64,000 nucleotides of DNA, from contig JBNKZU010000018.1 of assembly GCA_050301795.1 (NCBI GenBank), forward strand, positions 1 through 64,000, written 5' to 3'. Within the stretch, counting starts at the first letter, position 1. Each line of letters starts with the position of its first letter. The stretch is from JBNKZU01 sp050301795 (GTDB lineage: Bacteria > Pseudomonadota > Gammaproteobacteria > Thiohalomonadales > Thiohalomonadaceae). The notes under the pieces were generated by a model. It was not told the origin of the DNA. It did no database searches and was given only the letters and a program-made list of their open reading frames with translations. The translations under genes and the position numbers were made by a program. This document shows, piece by piece, positions 17,443 to 27,249 of the stretch.

Positions 17443-18018
17443 ATGTCGTCTAAATATCAAAAATTATCATATCACTCACTTGATGAGCACAGCACCTATT
17501 GCCGCCCACCGCAGCTATTACCAGATGATGTTACAGCAGACAGCCCAGCAGTCGATGTTATGACCGACTTTACTAAGGTTGCCGCCATTACCATGGGACC
17601 TTGCAGCACTTTAGATGAAGCAGAGAAGAAGATGATCGCCAGTGGCGTTAGGCTGCTTTTAGTCGTTAACCACCACAACGAAGTGATGGGGCTTGTCACA
17701 CTGGTCGATCTTCATGGTGAACGTCCGGTTAAATATATGCAGGAGGTTGGTGCGAAGCGCGAGGATGTTTTCCTGAGAGATATTATGACTTCACGCCAGA
17801 ATATTGAGGTTCTTGATATGACAGAGGTTGAGAAGTCTCGTGTGGGCGATATTATCGATACGATGAAGCTCTCTCACCGTCAACATGCCCTGGTAATGGA
17901 TGGTAACGCCGTCCGTGGCATCTTCTCTACAAAAACAATCTGTAATCAGCTTGGTCTCGACTACACTGCAAAAGACCTGAAAGAGGTCTTTACGATGCTT
18001 GAGGCGCTACTTCATTAA
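17443..18018 (+). CDS. Tandem CBS-domain protein
   Basis: The 191-residue protein consists of two CBS motifs: residues ~38-95 (AAITMGPCSTLDEAEKKM...LLLVVNHHNEVMGLVTLVD) and ~110-185 (LRDIMTSRQN...HALVMDGNAVRGIFSTKTI). CBS pairs bind adenine nucleotides or SAM and act as regulatory modules. No catalytic domain is attached. It has a very strong ribosome-binding site and stands alone, so high expression is likely. Its stop overlaps the convergent yfaZ-like gene by four bases. Confidence 0.85.
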   Translation: MSSKYQKLSYHSLDEHSTYCRPPQLLPDDVTADSPAVDVMTDFTKVAAITMGPCSTLDEAEKKMIASGVRLLLVVNHHNEVMGLVTLVDLHGERPVKYMQEVGAKREDVFLRDIMTSRQNIEVLDMTEVEKSRVGDIIDTMKLSHRQHALVMDGNAVRGIFSTKTICNQLGLDYTAKDLKEVFTMLEALLH

Positions 18019-18569
18019 AAGAGAAATTTGATACCTAAATGCCCTTGATCTTCAATCACAAGGTCAGGGGCATTTTGGATTGCTATATCAATCTTTCTGT
18101 ACCCCACATAGACAAATGCCTGTGGAATGATCTGATAATCACCACGGATCTCTGTCTCAACATAGCGATCGCCATCAGAAAAGGTCGTGATATCTGGCGC
18201 ATAATAGGCCATTGCACTAATCCCGACTCTATCCATGGGTGAAAACCGAATACGAGCACCCAATGCAAACGCAAGAATAGAATAATTATTCGGCTCAGTG
18301 GCGATCACACGACCACCGATTGCGATATTAAACTTGCCCTTACTACTTAACGCATCACCCTGAACGTGTGCGCCAATATGGAAAAGATCATATTTGGTTT
18401 CGCTATAAAGAAGCCCGAGATCCGCTTTCATCCCTTTCATTGTAGCCAGTGTATTACTCTGAAAGTTAGCGCGAAGCGCTGTATCGTGCACATCAAACTC
18501 AAGACTTTGGGCAAGGACATTTGAGGAGGTCAGAGAAACGCCCAGTAAAAAAAGCCACCAATTTTTCAT
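18015..18569 (-). CDS. YfaZ-like outer-membrane protein
   Basis: With the start at 18569 (MKNWWLFLLG) the protein is 184 residues. A signal peptide (LLGVSLTSSNVLA) precedes a beta-barrel with alternating strands, a PMDRVGISAMAYYAPDI segment, IIPQAFVYVGYRKI, and a terminal Phe (GIKFLF). These match the YfaZ family, predicted to be a porin-like barrel of unknown substrate. An in-frame Met four codons upstream is possible as the start. Confidence 0.8.
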   Translation of the reverse strand: MKNWWLFLLGVSLTSSNVLAQSLEFDVHDTALRANFQSNTLATMKGMKADLGLLYSETKYDLFHIGAHVQGDALSSKGKFNIAIGGRVIATEPNNYSILAFALGARIRFSPMDRVGISAMAYYAPDITTFSDGDRYVETEIRGDYQIIPQAFVYVGYRKIDIAIQNAPDLVIEDQGHLGIKFLF

Positions 18570-18705
18570 AGGTTGATCCAATTAGTTAACGAAAGTGGTA
18601 TTTTATTCGAAGCAATACGCTAATAACAATAAATGCTTCACACAATCGTTGTTAGTACGCTGTTCCAAATGATATATATATATTCCAGACAATAAGGAGG
18701 GTTAT

Positions 18706-19272
18706 ATGAAAAAAACACTAGCAATAGGGCTAATCTGTTTAATCTCTACCACACCTGTCATCGCAGATGATAACACTGAACGCGTAGCAAAGAGTAAAAC
18801 CGTTATTAAAGAGTTCTTTGGAGAACTAAAAGGTCAACTCGTTGGCGCTCTAAAAAGTGGAGGTCCAGATAATGCTATCTCTGTCTGCAATAAAGTTGCA
18901 CCAGAAATCGCAAAAAAAATCTCGGCTAAACACGGACTTGAGATTGCCCGCACCAGCCTTAAGACTCGTAACTCAAATAATAAGCCTGACGCTTGGGAAG
19001 AGAAGGTATTAAAATCGTTTGAGGCGCGTAAAGCAGCCGGCGAGGATCCCCAAAAGATCGCCTACTCTGAGGTTGTCAATGAGGGTGGTAAAAAGGTTTT
19101 TCGCTTTATGAAGGCGATCCCCACTGCTAAAAAGCCATGCCTGATGTGTCATGGCACCAATATTAAGCCCGAATTAATTACCAAGCTTGATAGTCTCTAT
19201 CCAGGTGACATGGCTCGTGGTTATAAGGCTGGCGATATACGAGGTGCATTCACCATCAAACAACCGATGTAA
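18706..19272 (+). CDS. DUF3365 (Tll0287-like) periplasmic haem protein
   Basis: The 188-residue protein has a signal peptide (IGLICLISTTPVIA) and a single haem c motif CLMCHG near residue 145. The stretch APEIAKKISAKHGLEIARTS and the LYPGDMARGYKAGDIRGAF end are diagnostic of the DUF3365/Tll0287-like fold. These are sensor or electron-carrier monohaem domains. As a stand-alone periplasmic form it may be a redox or gas-binding protein. AAGGAGG lies upstream of the ATG. Confidence 0.88.
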   Translation: MKKTLAIGLICLISTTPVIADDNTERVAKSKTVIKEFFGELKGQLVGALKSGGPDNAISVCNKVAPEIAKKISAKHGLEIARTSLKTRNSNNKPDAWEEKVLKSFEARKAAGEDPQKIAYSEVVNEGGKKVFRFMKAIPTAKKPCLMCHGTNIKPELITKLDSLYPGDMARGYKAGDIRGAFTIKQPM

Positions 19273-19279
19273 AAACAGT

Positions 19280-19305
19280 ATCTGAGAGGGCATCCCCTCT
19301 CAGAT
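19280..19305 (+). terminator. Perfect 11-bp hairpin, probable terminator
   Basis: ATCTGAGAGGG (19280-19290) pairs with CCCTCTCAGAT (19295-19305) around a CATC loop, followed by CATTTTAA. The T-run is short, so termination efficiency is uncertain. It separates the DUF3365 gene from the RND pair. Confidence 0.65.
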
Positions 19306-19333
19306 CATTTTAACCCCCCATGAGACCACAACT

Positions 19334-20416
19334 GTGAAAACAATTCGCCCCAATGCGATGATTAACCTAATCATTCCCTCTCTACTCTTTTTAGTACTTT
19401 CACAATCAGGATGTAGCTCTGACCAACAGGGTGCAGACAGTTCAAAAATGCCTCCCCCTCAAAAATTATCGGCTCAGGTTGAGGTGGTGATCGCTACTGA
19501 CCAACCAATCCGTAAGACGATGATGTTTAGCGGGCGTATCGATAATCGAAAGCATGTAGAGATTCGTAATCCTGTCGCAGGTGAGTTAACTGAATTTAAA
19601 CTGGTTGAAGGCGATGAGGTTAAAAAGGAGCAGGTTCTAGCGGTAATCAAAAACCCGATCACTCAGTCACGACTGAAGAAAGCAAACTTTCAACTTCAAC
19701 AGACTCAGAATAATTTACGCCGCTTAAAATCATTATCCAAAAGTCAGGCGGTATCGGAAGAGCAGTTAACCACAGCTCAAACTGATATGGACGTAGCCAA
19801 AGCCACTGTTAATGAGATTAAGATTGAGATCGAACAAGGGACGATTCGCGCCCCATTTAACGGAATTGTCACGCGCAAGCTTGTTGAAAACGGCACCTAT
19901 CTTTCACCCTATACCGCGATTATCTCGATTGCAGATGCCGAAAACTTTACCGTTGTCGCATCGGTACCGACCTATCAAATCAGGGAACTTCAACAGGGAC
20001 TTAAAGCAAAGGTGATCACGGCAGGCGGCGAAATCAGACCAATTGCAACGCTAGAACGTGTATTCCCGACCATTGAAAGCAATGACAACATGGCGACAGT
20101 CGAATTCCTGTTACCAAAAGAGCGGATAAACCACCTTTCATCCGGTGAGCGGGTCTATCTTGACCTAGAATTACCACAGAGACACGCGATAGCCATTCCA
20201 CTAAGAAGTGTATTGGCTGATGAAAAAGGGAGTTACCTTTTCATCGTGAATGATCAAAACGTCATTGAACAGCGTTATGTGAAAACTGCTGAACTACTGA
20301 ATGATGGCATCATTATCAGCCAGGGTTTAAACGATGGAGAATCTGTCGTTATTACGGGCTTTAGTACCATAAAGGCAGGAAGTAAGGTTAGTATTGTTAA
20401 AGGAACACAACTGTGA
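19334..20416 (+). CDS. RND efflux periplasmic adaptor (membrane fusion protein)
   Basis: The 360-residue protein has a lipoprotein-type signal ending SQSGC. The adaptor layout is complete: biotinyl-lipoyl half (EIRNPVAGELTEFKLVEGD), alpha-hairpin (QLQQTQNNLRRLKSLSKSQ), second half-motif (IEQGTIRAPFNGIVTRK), beta-barrel and membrane-proximal domain. It links the inner-membrane pump to an outer-membrane channel that is not encoded nearby. It overlaps the pump gene by four bases (GTGA). Confidence 0.9.
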   Translation: MKTIRPNAMINLIIPSLLFLVLSQSGCSSDQQGADSSKMPPPQKLSAQVEVVIATDQPIRKTMMFSGRIDNRKHVEIRNPVAGELTEFKLVEGDEVKKEQVLAVIKNPITQSRLKKANFQLQQTQNNLRRLKSLSKSQAVSEEQLTTAQTDMDVAKATVNEIKIEIEQGTIRAPFNGIVTRKLVENGTYLSPYTAIISIADAENFTVVASVPTYQIRELQQGLKAKVITAGGEIRPIATLERVFPTIESNDNMATVEFLLPKERINHLSSGERVYLDLELPQRHAIAIPLRSVLADEKGSYLFIVNDQNVIEQRYVKTAELLNDGIIISQGLNDGESVVITGFSTIKAGSKVSIVKGTQL

Positions 20417-23400
20417 GTAACACAAACGAATCCGCGCGTTTGGGGTTATCAAGTTGGTCGATTAATCACCCGGTAGGTGTTGCTGCGATTGCGTTGGCGA
20501 TTATTATCCTCGGCCTGTTTTCATTAAACCGGATCCCCGTTGATCTTCTTCCTCATCTCATCTACCCCGAGGTTCGTGTCAGGATTAATGATACCGGTAC
20601 TCCAGCCCCAATTATTGAAGATCGCATCACTCGTCAACTTGAAGAGCAGCTTGCAATCACAGAGGGAGTGGTTGCTGTAAACTCCCGTAGTGTCGAGGGA
20701 AACAGCAGTGTTGACCTCTCTTTTCCCTATGGGCACAACATTGATCAAGCGCTTGCTGATGCAAGTACCCGCCTTGATCGAGCCAAGCGATTTCTTCCTG
20801 ATACCATCTCACCACCAACCATCTACAAACGTGACCCTTCGCAGATCCCTGTTGCAGAATATATTGTCAGCTCTTCGATTCGTCAAAGCGCATCACTAAG
20901 GGAGTGGATCGATTACGATTTCGCAAAACGACTGATCACTGTCGCTGGTGTTGCCTCAACCGAGGTCGGAGGTGGTGTTACCCGTGAGATAGTAATCACA
21001 CCAAAGCCATTAAAGATGGCCAATCATGGTATTGAGCTAGACACCATTAAACAGGTCATTAACAATTACAATGTCGATCGCTCAACAGGACGACTACAGC
21101 TTTCCAATCTTGAGATTGGTACACGCCTGAATAGTCGTTTTAACTCGGTTGAAGCGATTGCGATGCTTCCGGTACCACTCAAAACCGGATCAACCATTCC
21201 ACTACATACGATCGCATCTGTTATTGATTCCCACTCAGAAGAGCGGTTAATGGTGCGGTTTAATGGTGAACAGGGTGTAAAACTATCGATACAAAAGCAG
21301 CCTGAAGCGAATAGTGTTGATGTTGTCGATGGAGTGAATCAACGTATTCAATGGCTTCGTGAACAAAACCTAATCCCTGATGATATTACAATTGAACCCG
21401 TTTCAGATCAGGCCACTTTTGTTCGATCTGCATTACAAAGTACGCAACTTGCTGCGCTTAGCGGTGTTGTTCTGGCGATGATAGTTGTTTATCTCTTCCT
21501 TGGAGATATGCGCCGAACATTGATTATCGGGACTGCGATCCCGTTTGCGCTTGTTGTGACCTTCTCGATAATGGATATTAACAACTTGACCCTTAACATT
21601 ATGTCACTTGGTGGCGTTGCATTGGGCATCGGTCTGCTTCTTGATAACACCATTGTTATGCTGGAAAACATCCATCGGCATCAACAACAAGGAACATCCT
21701 TTGTTCAGGGTGCAATTGATGCCGCAACAGAGATCCAAAGTGCAATCGTTGCAGCAACCTCAACAAACCTTGCAGCGCTACTCCCCTTCCTCTTCATCTC
21801 AGGACTGGTCGGGCTTCTTTTTAAGGAACTATTGTTAACTATTGCCGCTGCGGTAATTGCTTCGCTATTAATCTCGTTAACACTTGTTCCAGCATTGGCT
21901 GCACGCATCCATCGTCATGCAAAACATAATATCTTCAGACGGACTGTCGATAAGGCGATCTCAAAACTACAAAGTGGCTATGGCAAGCTATTACACCACT
22001 TTCTTGTATCTCGGTTTTTACAAACCGTTTTTATTGCATTGCTATCTTTAGGGTTATATCTGACCATTCCTGTATTAAACCAGGGTGTGGCACAGTTTCT
22101 ACCACAGTTTGATAATGGTGAAGTGACAATCCGAATCTATTCAGATCCTGGTACGCCATTAACTCAAATGAACGCTGCTGTTGACTCGATAGAGCAGATA
22201 CTAAGCAATGACGCTAATGTTAAAAACTATGCTGTAATTGTCGGCGGCTATATCTTTGGTCGTAGTTCATACGAGCGTTCAAATAGTAGCTATATGACCA
22301 TAAAGCTTAAACCATCCAATGAACGTCAGCTATCAATGGAAGCGTGGATCACACAGATTAAAAAAGAGGTTGCGACGCTAAAACTGATAGCCATTAAAGT
22401 AAGGATTAGTCCGACGGGAATTCGCGGCATCCGTTTAAGTCAGGGTGATGATGATCTAAGCCTTCGTGTTCAAGGAAGTGATCTCCCAACCTTGAAACGC
22501 ATAGCCGATAAACTGGTCGAAAAAGTATCATCCGTTAAAGGACTGCGTAATATCACCCACTCTGCCGAAGATTTTCGTCAACAGCTAGAGCTGATCCCGA
22601 ATCCATTACGATTAGCTGAGGTCGGAATGAGCGCCGACGCCCTTGCAGACAAGGTTCAACTCGCCATCAGTGGAGAAGTGATTACAGATTATCTTGAAGG
22701 GGATCGAGCCTATCCAGTTCGCTTGCGGTTTGCACAACCTGAACACACAGATCCTTCGGTACTTAATGAGCTAATTATTAGCGACAATCAGGGTAGACCC
22801 ATCAAGCTTAACGATGTTGCACAGTTAAAAATTACAGCAACCCCATCAGAGATCCGACGAGCAGACCAACAGCGCATTGTGGAGGTTTCAGCATCGATTA
22901 GTAGTGAAGCCTCTGCGCTTGATATCTATGCCGATGTTAACAAGATTATCGAATCCATGGAGTTACCTCAGGGCTATACCATCTATGATGGCGGCGGTCA
23001 GGAGCTATTGCAGGAAGGCAAACGCAATGGTCAAGTGCTACTTATGCTCGCAATATTTTTAGTCTTTGTCGTCATGGCGGTTCAGTATGAATCTATTCGT
23101 AATCCATTGATCATTCTTATGGCAATTCCGTTCACGGTCATTGGAGTGGTTTATGGCATTCAGTTTGCCGTGCTCCCGCTATCAATGCCGGTTATTCTTG
23201 GAATTATCATGCTCACCGGCATCGTTGTGAATAATGCGATATTGCTTGTCGAATACTTTGAGATTAAACGTAACGAGTGTGCAGAACTTGTAGACGCGAT
23301 TGTTATTGCATCAAAATTACGCCTGCGGCCGATACTCATGACAACGCTAACCACCGTCTTTGGAATGCTGCCTCTAGCATTAAATCTGAATGAAGGCGGA

Positions 23401-23520
23401 GAGATGTTACAGCCACTTGCAATAACCATGATATCCGGACTAAGTGCATCATTACTGATCACCCTGTTTCTGATACCGATGCTGTACAAGGTCTTTAGTG
23501 CGAAAAACCAAGTGTGTTGA
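20413..23520 (+). CDS. RND-family efflux pump permease
   Basis: The 1035-residue protein starts with GTG overlapping the adaptor stop. It has the AcrB/HAE-1 layout of 12 transmembrane helices and two large periplasmic loops. The first helix is followed by IPVDLLPHLIYPEVRV, and the proton-relay region GIGLLLDNTIVMLENI lies in TM4. This superfamily usually reads VDDAIVVVEN there; here it is LLDNTIVM, so one Asp remains. It exports drugs, detergents or other amphiphiles; the substrate is unpredictable. Confidence 0.93.
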   Translation: MSNTNESARLGLSSWSINHPVGVAAIALAIIILGLFSLNRIPVDLLPHLIYPEVRVRINDTGTPAPIIEDRITRQLEEQLAITEGVVAVNSRSVEGNSSVDLSFPYGHNIDQALADASTRLDRAKRFLPDTISPPTIYKRDPSQIPVAEYIVSSSIRQSASLREWIDYDFAKRLITVAGVASTEVGGGVTREIVITPKPLKMANHGIELDTIKQVINNYNVDRSTGRLQLSNLEIGTRLNSRFNSVEAIAMLPVPLKTGSTIPLHTIASVIDSHSEERLMVRFNGEQGVKLSIQKQPEANSVDVVDGVNQRIQWLREQNLIPDDITIEPVSDQATFVRSALQSTQLAALSGVVLAMIVVYLFLGDMRRTLIIGTAIPFALVVTFSIMDINNLTLNIMSLGGVALGIGLLLDNTIVMLENIHRHQQQGTSFVQGAIDAATEIQSAIVAATSTNLAALLPFLFISGLVGLLFKELLLTIAAAVIASLLISLTLVPALAARIHRHAKHNIFRRTVDKAISKLQSGYGKLLHHFLVSRFLQTVFIALLSLGLYLTIPVLNQGVAQFLPQFDNGEVTIRIYSDPGTPLTQMNAAVDSIEQILSNDANVKNYAVIVGGYIFGRSSYERSNSSYMTIKLKPSNERQLSMEAWITQIKKEVATLKLIAIKVRISPTGIRGIRLSQGDDDLSLRVQGSDLPTLKRIADKLVEKVSSVKGLRNITHSAEDFRQQLELIPNPLRLAEVGMSADALADKVQLAISGEVITDYLEGDRAYPVRLRFAQPEHTDPSVLNELIISDNQGRPIKLNDVAQLKITATPSEIRRADQQRIVEVSASISSEASALDIYADVNKIIESMELPQGYTIYDGGGQELLQEGKRNGQVLLMLAIFLVFVVMAVQYESIRNPLIILMAIPFTVIGVVYGIQFAVLPLSMPVILGIIMLTGIVVNNAILLVEYFEIKRNECAELVDAIVIASKLRLRPILMTTLTTVFGMLPLALNLNEGGEMLQPLAITMISGLSASLLITLFLIPMLYKVFSAKNQVC

Positions 23521-23657
23521 ATAATAGATAAAACATAGCCATCTATCGTTTGTAAACATCAAATCAGGTACTTTTAGGAATCAACCCACAGGTTGCACTA
23601 GCAAGTTGAATTCGCGTTGCAATTTCTGTCCCTTGTTCAAGCATTAATGGTTTGTCA

Positions 23658-24425
23658 TTAGTATTCTATACTGTTTTCATATCGAATAATGTGCTGATAA
23701 CGTTTCTTTAGACTTGGTATATTTTCTCGTGCAATGGTTCGAACGATAGGCAACACCTCTTCACGGCTCATCCCTGCTTTAACCCGTTTATCATAGAGAA
23801 TCTTAAGAAGAAGCTTATCCAGTGGGGATAGCACAGTATCAGTGCTCTTATCGTTAAATACGGATGGATGAACCTTTTCAGAATCATTGGGTAAACCAAG
23901 CGCCTGCGTTACCTCTTCAACAACACAAGCGGGGAGTTTTCCTCTTGCTCGCGCCTTGTCTGGTGGAATGAGAATAAAGGCTCTATCTATTTCACCGTGG
24001 CTTACAGTATGAATACGTAGCGAACAGAGACTCTCTTTTAATCGTTTTTTCGAGAACGGTTTCTTTGGATAAATCTCTTTCACACTATCATAAGCCTTCG
24101 ATGAGTGTTCAAAGAGAATAACCATATTAGCATCTTGTCGATTGTTTACTCTTGATATGGGATGTGTGATGACCTGGTTTATCGTAGCGATATGTGCATC
24201 GACCAATCGTGTTTGAATATCTTTGTAACCAATTCGACTATCGATAAAGATCTTTATTGGTTTAATCCATTTGTGTACTGGCTCATTAACGCCTTCACGA
24301 TACTCTGACTTTAATGCGATCTCTTCAAAGGCAGTAACGATATAATCCTCATTCAACCAATAAAATCGAAATCCGGTGATAGATATTAATCCAATCACCA
24401 CTGCAATTGTTTTTATAAGGCGCAT
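23658..24425 (-). CDS. DUF2927 domain protein
   Basis: The start at 24425 (MRLIKTIAVVIGLI) gives 255 residues with one N-terminal membrane segment or signal anchor. The remainder matches the DUF2927 pattern: HKWIKPIKIFID, then an AFILIPPD segment and ACVVEEVTQALGLPND, followed by SVFND and LSPLDKLLLKILYDKR. That core resembles a metzincin-like HExxH region in which the first His is replaced (VVEEVTQ), so catalysis is doubtful. Envelope-located; function unknown. It is isolated between the RND pair and the fba terminator. Confidence 0.8.
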   Translation of the reverse strand: MRLIKTIAVVIGLISITGFRFYWLNEDYIVTAFEEIALKSEYREGVNEPVHKWIKPIKIFIDSRIGYKDIQTRLVDAHIATINQVITHPISRVNNRQDANMVILFEHSSKAYDSVKEIYPKKPFSKKRLKESLCSLRIHTVSHGEIDRAFILIPPDKARARGKLPACVVEEVTQALGLPNDSEKVHPSVFNDKSTDTVLSPLDKLLLKILYDKRVKAGMSREEVLPIVRTIARENIPSLKKRYQHIIRYENSIEY

Positions 24426-24592
24426 GATCAAACGGGGCACTTATGTTCCATATCCGAGTGTGACAATTGTGTTTTTGTTTTCCAAACATACACGCAGTTG
24501 TTTATGAAAACCACTATCGTGTTTGATGTTTTGATAACTTCTGTTTTTGTGGTCGCGTTCTGAATGAGCTGCATTTATTTAAGGCGAAAAAA

Positions 24593-24614
24593 AACGACCC
24601 GAAGGTCGTTTTTT
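24593..24614. terminator. Bidirectional intrinsic terminator
   Basis: AACGACC (24593-24599) pairs with GGTCGTT (24604-24610) around CGAA, with an A-run before and a T-run after. It ends the leftward tkt-gap-pgk-pyk-fba transcript. Confidence 0.88.
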
Positions 24615-24629
24615 CATCACTAATCGAGA

Positions 24630-25694
24630 TTAGTTAACCTTTGGGTCTAATGAGCCAGACTCATATCTCTCAAACATTGTCTCTAATGAGATCGGTTTAA
24701 TCTTCGATGCGTTTCCAGCAGAGCCAAACGCCTCAAAACGATTCTTGCAGATATCAGACATCGCTTTGGTTGCCTCTTTGAGGAACTTGCGAGGATCAAA
24801 GTTTGATGGGTTGTCATGCAGATGACGACGGACTGAGCCAGTCGATGCCATACGCAGGTCTGTGTCGATGTTCACCTTACGAACACCTGATTTGATACCT
24901 TCAACAATCTCATCAACTGGAACGCCATAGGTTTGACCCATGTCACCGCCGTAGTCGTTGATGATCTTGAGCCAGTCTTGAGGCACTGATGAAGAGCCAT
25001 GCATAACTAGGTGAACATCAGGAATACGCTCGTGGATCTCTTTAACGCGGTCAATACGCAGGATCTTACCAGTTGGCTCCTGAGTAAACTTGTATGCGCC
25101 ATGTGAAGTACCGATAGCGATCGCCAAGGCATCAACGCCGGTTTGTTTAACAAACTCAGCCGCTTCGTTTGGATCGGTCAGAAGCTGATCCATATCAAGC
25201 TTGCCTTCTGCGCCATGACCATCTTCTTCACCCATTTCACCGGTTTCTAGTGAACCTAGGCAACCCAGCTCACCTTCCACTGATACACCACAGGCGTGTG
25301 CCATACCAACAACGGTTTTAGTCACATCAACATTGTATTCAAAGCTTGATGGTGTTTTGCCATCAGCTTCTAACGAGCCATCCATCATCACTGACGAGAA
25401 ACCTGACTGAATGGAACGTGCACAGATTGCTGGCGATGCGCCATGATCTTGATGCATTACAACAGGAATGTTTGGATACATCTCAATCGCAGCTAAAATC
25501 AGGTGGCGGAGGAATGGCTCACCTGCATAAGAACGGGCTCCTGCTGAACCCTGAAGAATTACCGGACTATCAACAGCGGCAGCAGCCTGCATGATTGCAT
25601 GAACCTGCTCCATATTGTTGACATTGAATGCTGGCAAGCCATAACCGTTTTCGGCTGCATGATCCAGCAGTTGGCGCATTGAAACTAAAGCCAT
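24630..25694 (-). CDS. fba: Class II fructose-1,6-bisphosphate aldolase
   Basis: The 354-residue length matches the CbbA-type subgroup of class II aldolases. The zinc site HQDHG (H81, D83, H84), LAIAIGTSHGAYKF and VMHGSSSVPQ (zinc and phosphate-binding segments) and VRKVNIDTDLRMA are all present. It cleaves or forms fructose 1,6-bisphosphate and, in Calvin-cycle organisms, also sedoheptulose 1,7-bisphosphate. It is last in the tkt-gap-pgk-pyk-fba block and followed by a terminator. Confidence 0.96.
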   Translation of the reverse strand: MALVSMRQLLDHAAENGYGLPAFNVNNMEQVHAIMQAAAAVDSPVILQGSAGARSYAGEPFLRHLILAAIEMYPNIPVVMHQDHGASPAICARSIQSGFSSVMMDGSLEADGKTPSSFEYNVDVTKTVVGMAHACGVSVEGELGCLGSLETGEMGEEDGHGAEGKLDMDQLLTDPNEAAEFVKQTGVDALAIAIGTSHGAYKFTQEPTGKILRIDRVKEIHERIPDVHLVMHGSSSVPQDWLKIINDYGGDMGQTYGVPVDEIVEGIKSGVRKVNIDTDLRMASTGSVRRHLHDNPSNFDPRKFLKEATKAMSDICKNRFEAFGSAGNASKIKPISLETMFERYESGSLDPKVN

Positions 25695-25745
25695 TTCAAA
25701 CTCCTTCTACGATGTTTGATTAATTAATAAACCTTTTTGAACTGG

Positions 25746-27182
25746 TTAAACCAGCTCACCTACTTTCACTATCTTCATGGCGTTGGTACCACCATCAACA
25801 CCCATGAGGTCACCTTTTGTGATAATCACAAGATCACCATCACGCACCGCACCACGACGACGTAGCTCATCGATCGCTTCACGGTTTAATTCAACATGGT
25901 CTGTAAATGCGGTTGAGTCGAAGCTCACCGGATAGACACCACGATAGAGTGTTACTTTACGTCTGGTCGCGACATGACGTGTCATCGCATAGATCGGAAT
26001 ACCGGAGCTGATGCGCGACATCCATAGCGGCGTAGAGCCAGACTCCGTCAGAGAGGCAATCGCCTTCACATTCAGATGGTTCGCAGAATACATTGAGGCC
26101 ATTGCGATGGCTTCGTCAATATGAGTAAACGCGGTATGAATACGATGATCCGAAACCTTCGCAACATTCTGTTTCTCGGCCTCAATACAGATTCGATGCA
26201 TTGCCGATATCGCTTTATCAGGATACTTCCCTGCTGCGGTTTCTGCCGAAAGCATCACGGCATCGGTGCCATCTAGCACTGCATTGGCGACATCGAAAAC
26301 CTCAGCTCGTGTCGGGATCTGGTTCTCGATCATCGACTCCATCATCTGTGTTGCGGTAATCACAACACGGTTCATTGAGCGTGCCTTGCGAATTAAATCC
26401 TTCTGAACCGGAGGAAGTGCAGCATCACCAATCTCGACACCCAAATCACCACGGGCGATCATTATCGCATCGGAGGCGAGAATAATATCGTCAACGACCG
26501 GCAACGATTCGGCACGCTCTATCTTTGCAACAATGGCACCTTTACCGCCAGCTGCTCGTAATAGTTCACGCGCCTGATGAATATCTTCGGCATTTCTCGG
26601 GAATGAAACGGCTAAATAATCAGCCTTCATCTCGGCAGCAACCAGGATATCTTCTTTATCCTTTTCGGTCAGCGCCGGAGCAGAGAGTCCTCCCCCCTGT
26701 TTATTGATGCCCTTACGGTCTGAAAGAACTCCACCAACGACGACTCGACACACAACCTCTGTTCCGCGAACCTCATCGATCCAGAACACCAGACGACCAT
26801 CATCAAGCAGCAAGGTGTCGCCACGCGCAAGATCTGTCGCCAGTTGTTTATATGAGGAGCCTACTTTCTCCTGAGTTCCACCTTTTGGGTCAAATTCAGA
26901 ATCGATAATGAAGGTATCACCCTCGCTTAAGGTTATCTTCTGATTCTTGAATTTTTCAATTCTAATCTTTGGCCCCTGCAAATCGGCTAACACACCGACT
27001 TGACGACCATGTGCACGGGCACGGTTACGCACCTTGGCTGCACGTTCCAGATGCTCTTCTGGCGTACCATGAGAGAAGTTGATACGAACGACATCTACCC
27101 CTGCTTCAATCACTTTATCCAGAACATTTGGAGCATCCGTTGCCGGACCTAATGTTGCTATTATTTTTGAACGTCTTTGCAT
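25746..27182 (-). CDS. pyk: Pyruvate kinase
   Basis: The 478-residue protein begins MQRRSKIIATLGPATD and contains the family signature IMIARGDLGVEIG and the substrate-binding MESMIENQIPTRAEVFDVAN. It converts phosphoenolpyruvate and ADP to pyruvate and ATP in the cytosol. A pyruvate kinase inside a Calvin/glycolysis cluster links fixed carbon to the TCA cycle. It lies 51 bases upstream of fba and 67 bases downstream of pgk, so the genes are very likely co-transcribed. Confidence 0.96.
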   Translation of the reverse strand: MQRRSKIIATLGPATDAPNVLDKVIEAGVDVVRINFSHGTPEEHLERAAKVRNRARAHGRQVGVLADLQGPKIRIEKFKNQKITLSEGDTFIIDSEFDPKGGTQEKVGSSYKQLATDLARGDTLLLDDGRLVFWIDEVRGTEVVCRVVVGGVLSDRKGINKQGGGLSAPALTEKDKEDILVAAEMKADYLAVSFPRNAEDIHQARELLRAAGGKGAIVAKIERAESLPVVDDIILASDAIMIARGDLGVEIGDAALPPVQKDLIRKARSMNRVVITATQMMESMIENQIPTRAEVFDVANAVLDGTDAVMLSAETAAGKYPDKAISAMHRICIEAEKQNVAKVSDHRIHTAFTHIDEAIAMASMYSANHLNVKAIASLTESGSTPLWMSRISSGIPIYAMTRHVATRRKVTLYRGVYPVSFDSTAFTDHVELNREAIDELRRRGAVRDGDLVIITKGDLMGVDGGTNAMKIVKVGELV

Positions 27183-27249
27183 ATTTTAGTCTGCGTTATC
27201 ATCCCTAACCGACACCGGCAATGTATTGCCGGTATCGATCAGAAAAAAC

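Noticed and set aside
23564..23644. Short reverse-strand frame of 26 codons between the RND pair and the DUF2927 gene
   Set aside because: No ribosome-binding site and no recognisable motif; too short to support as a gene.
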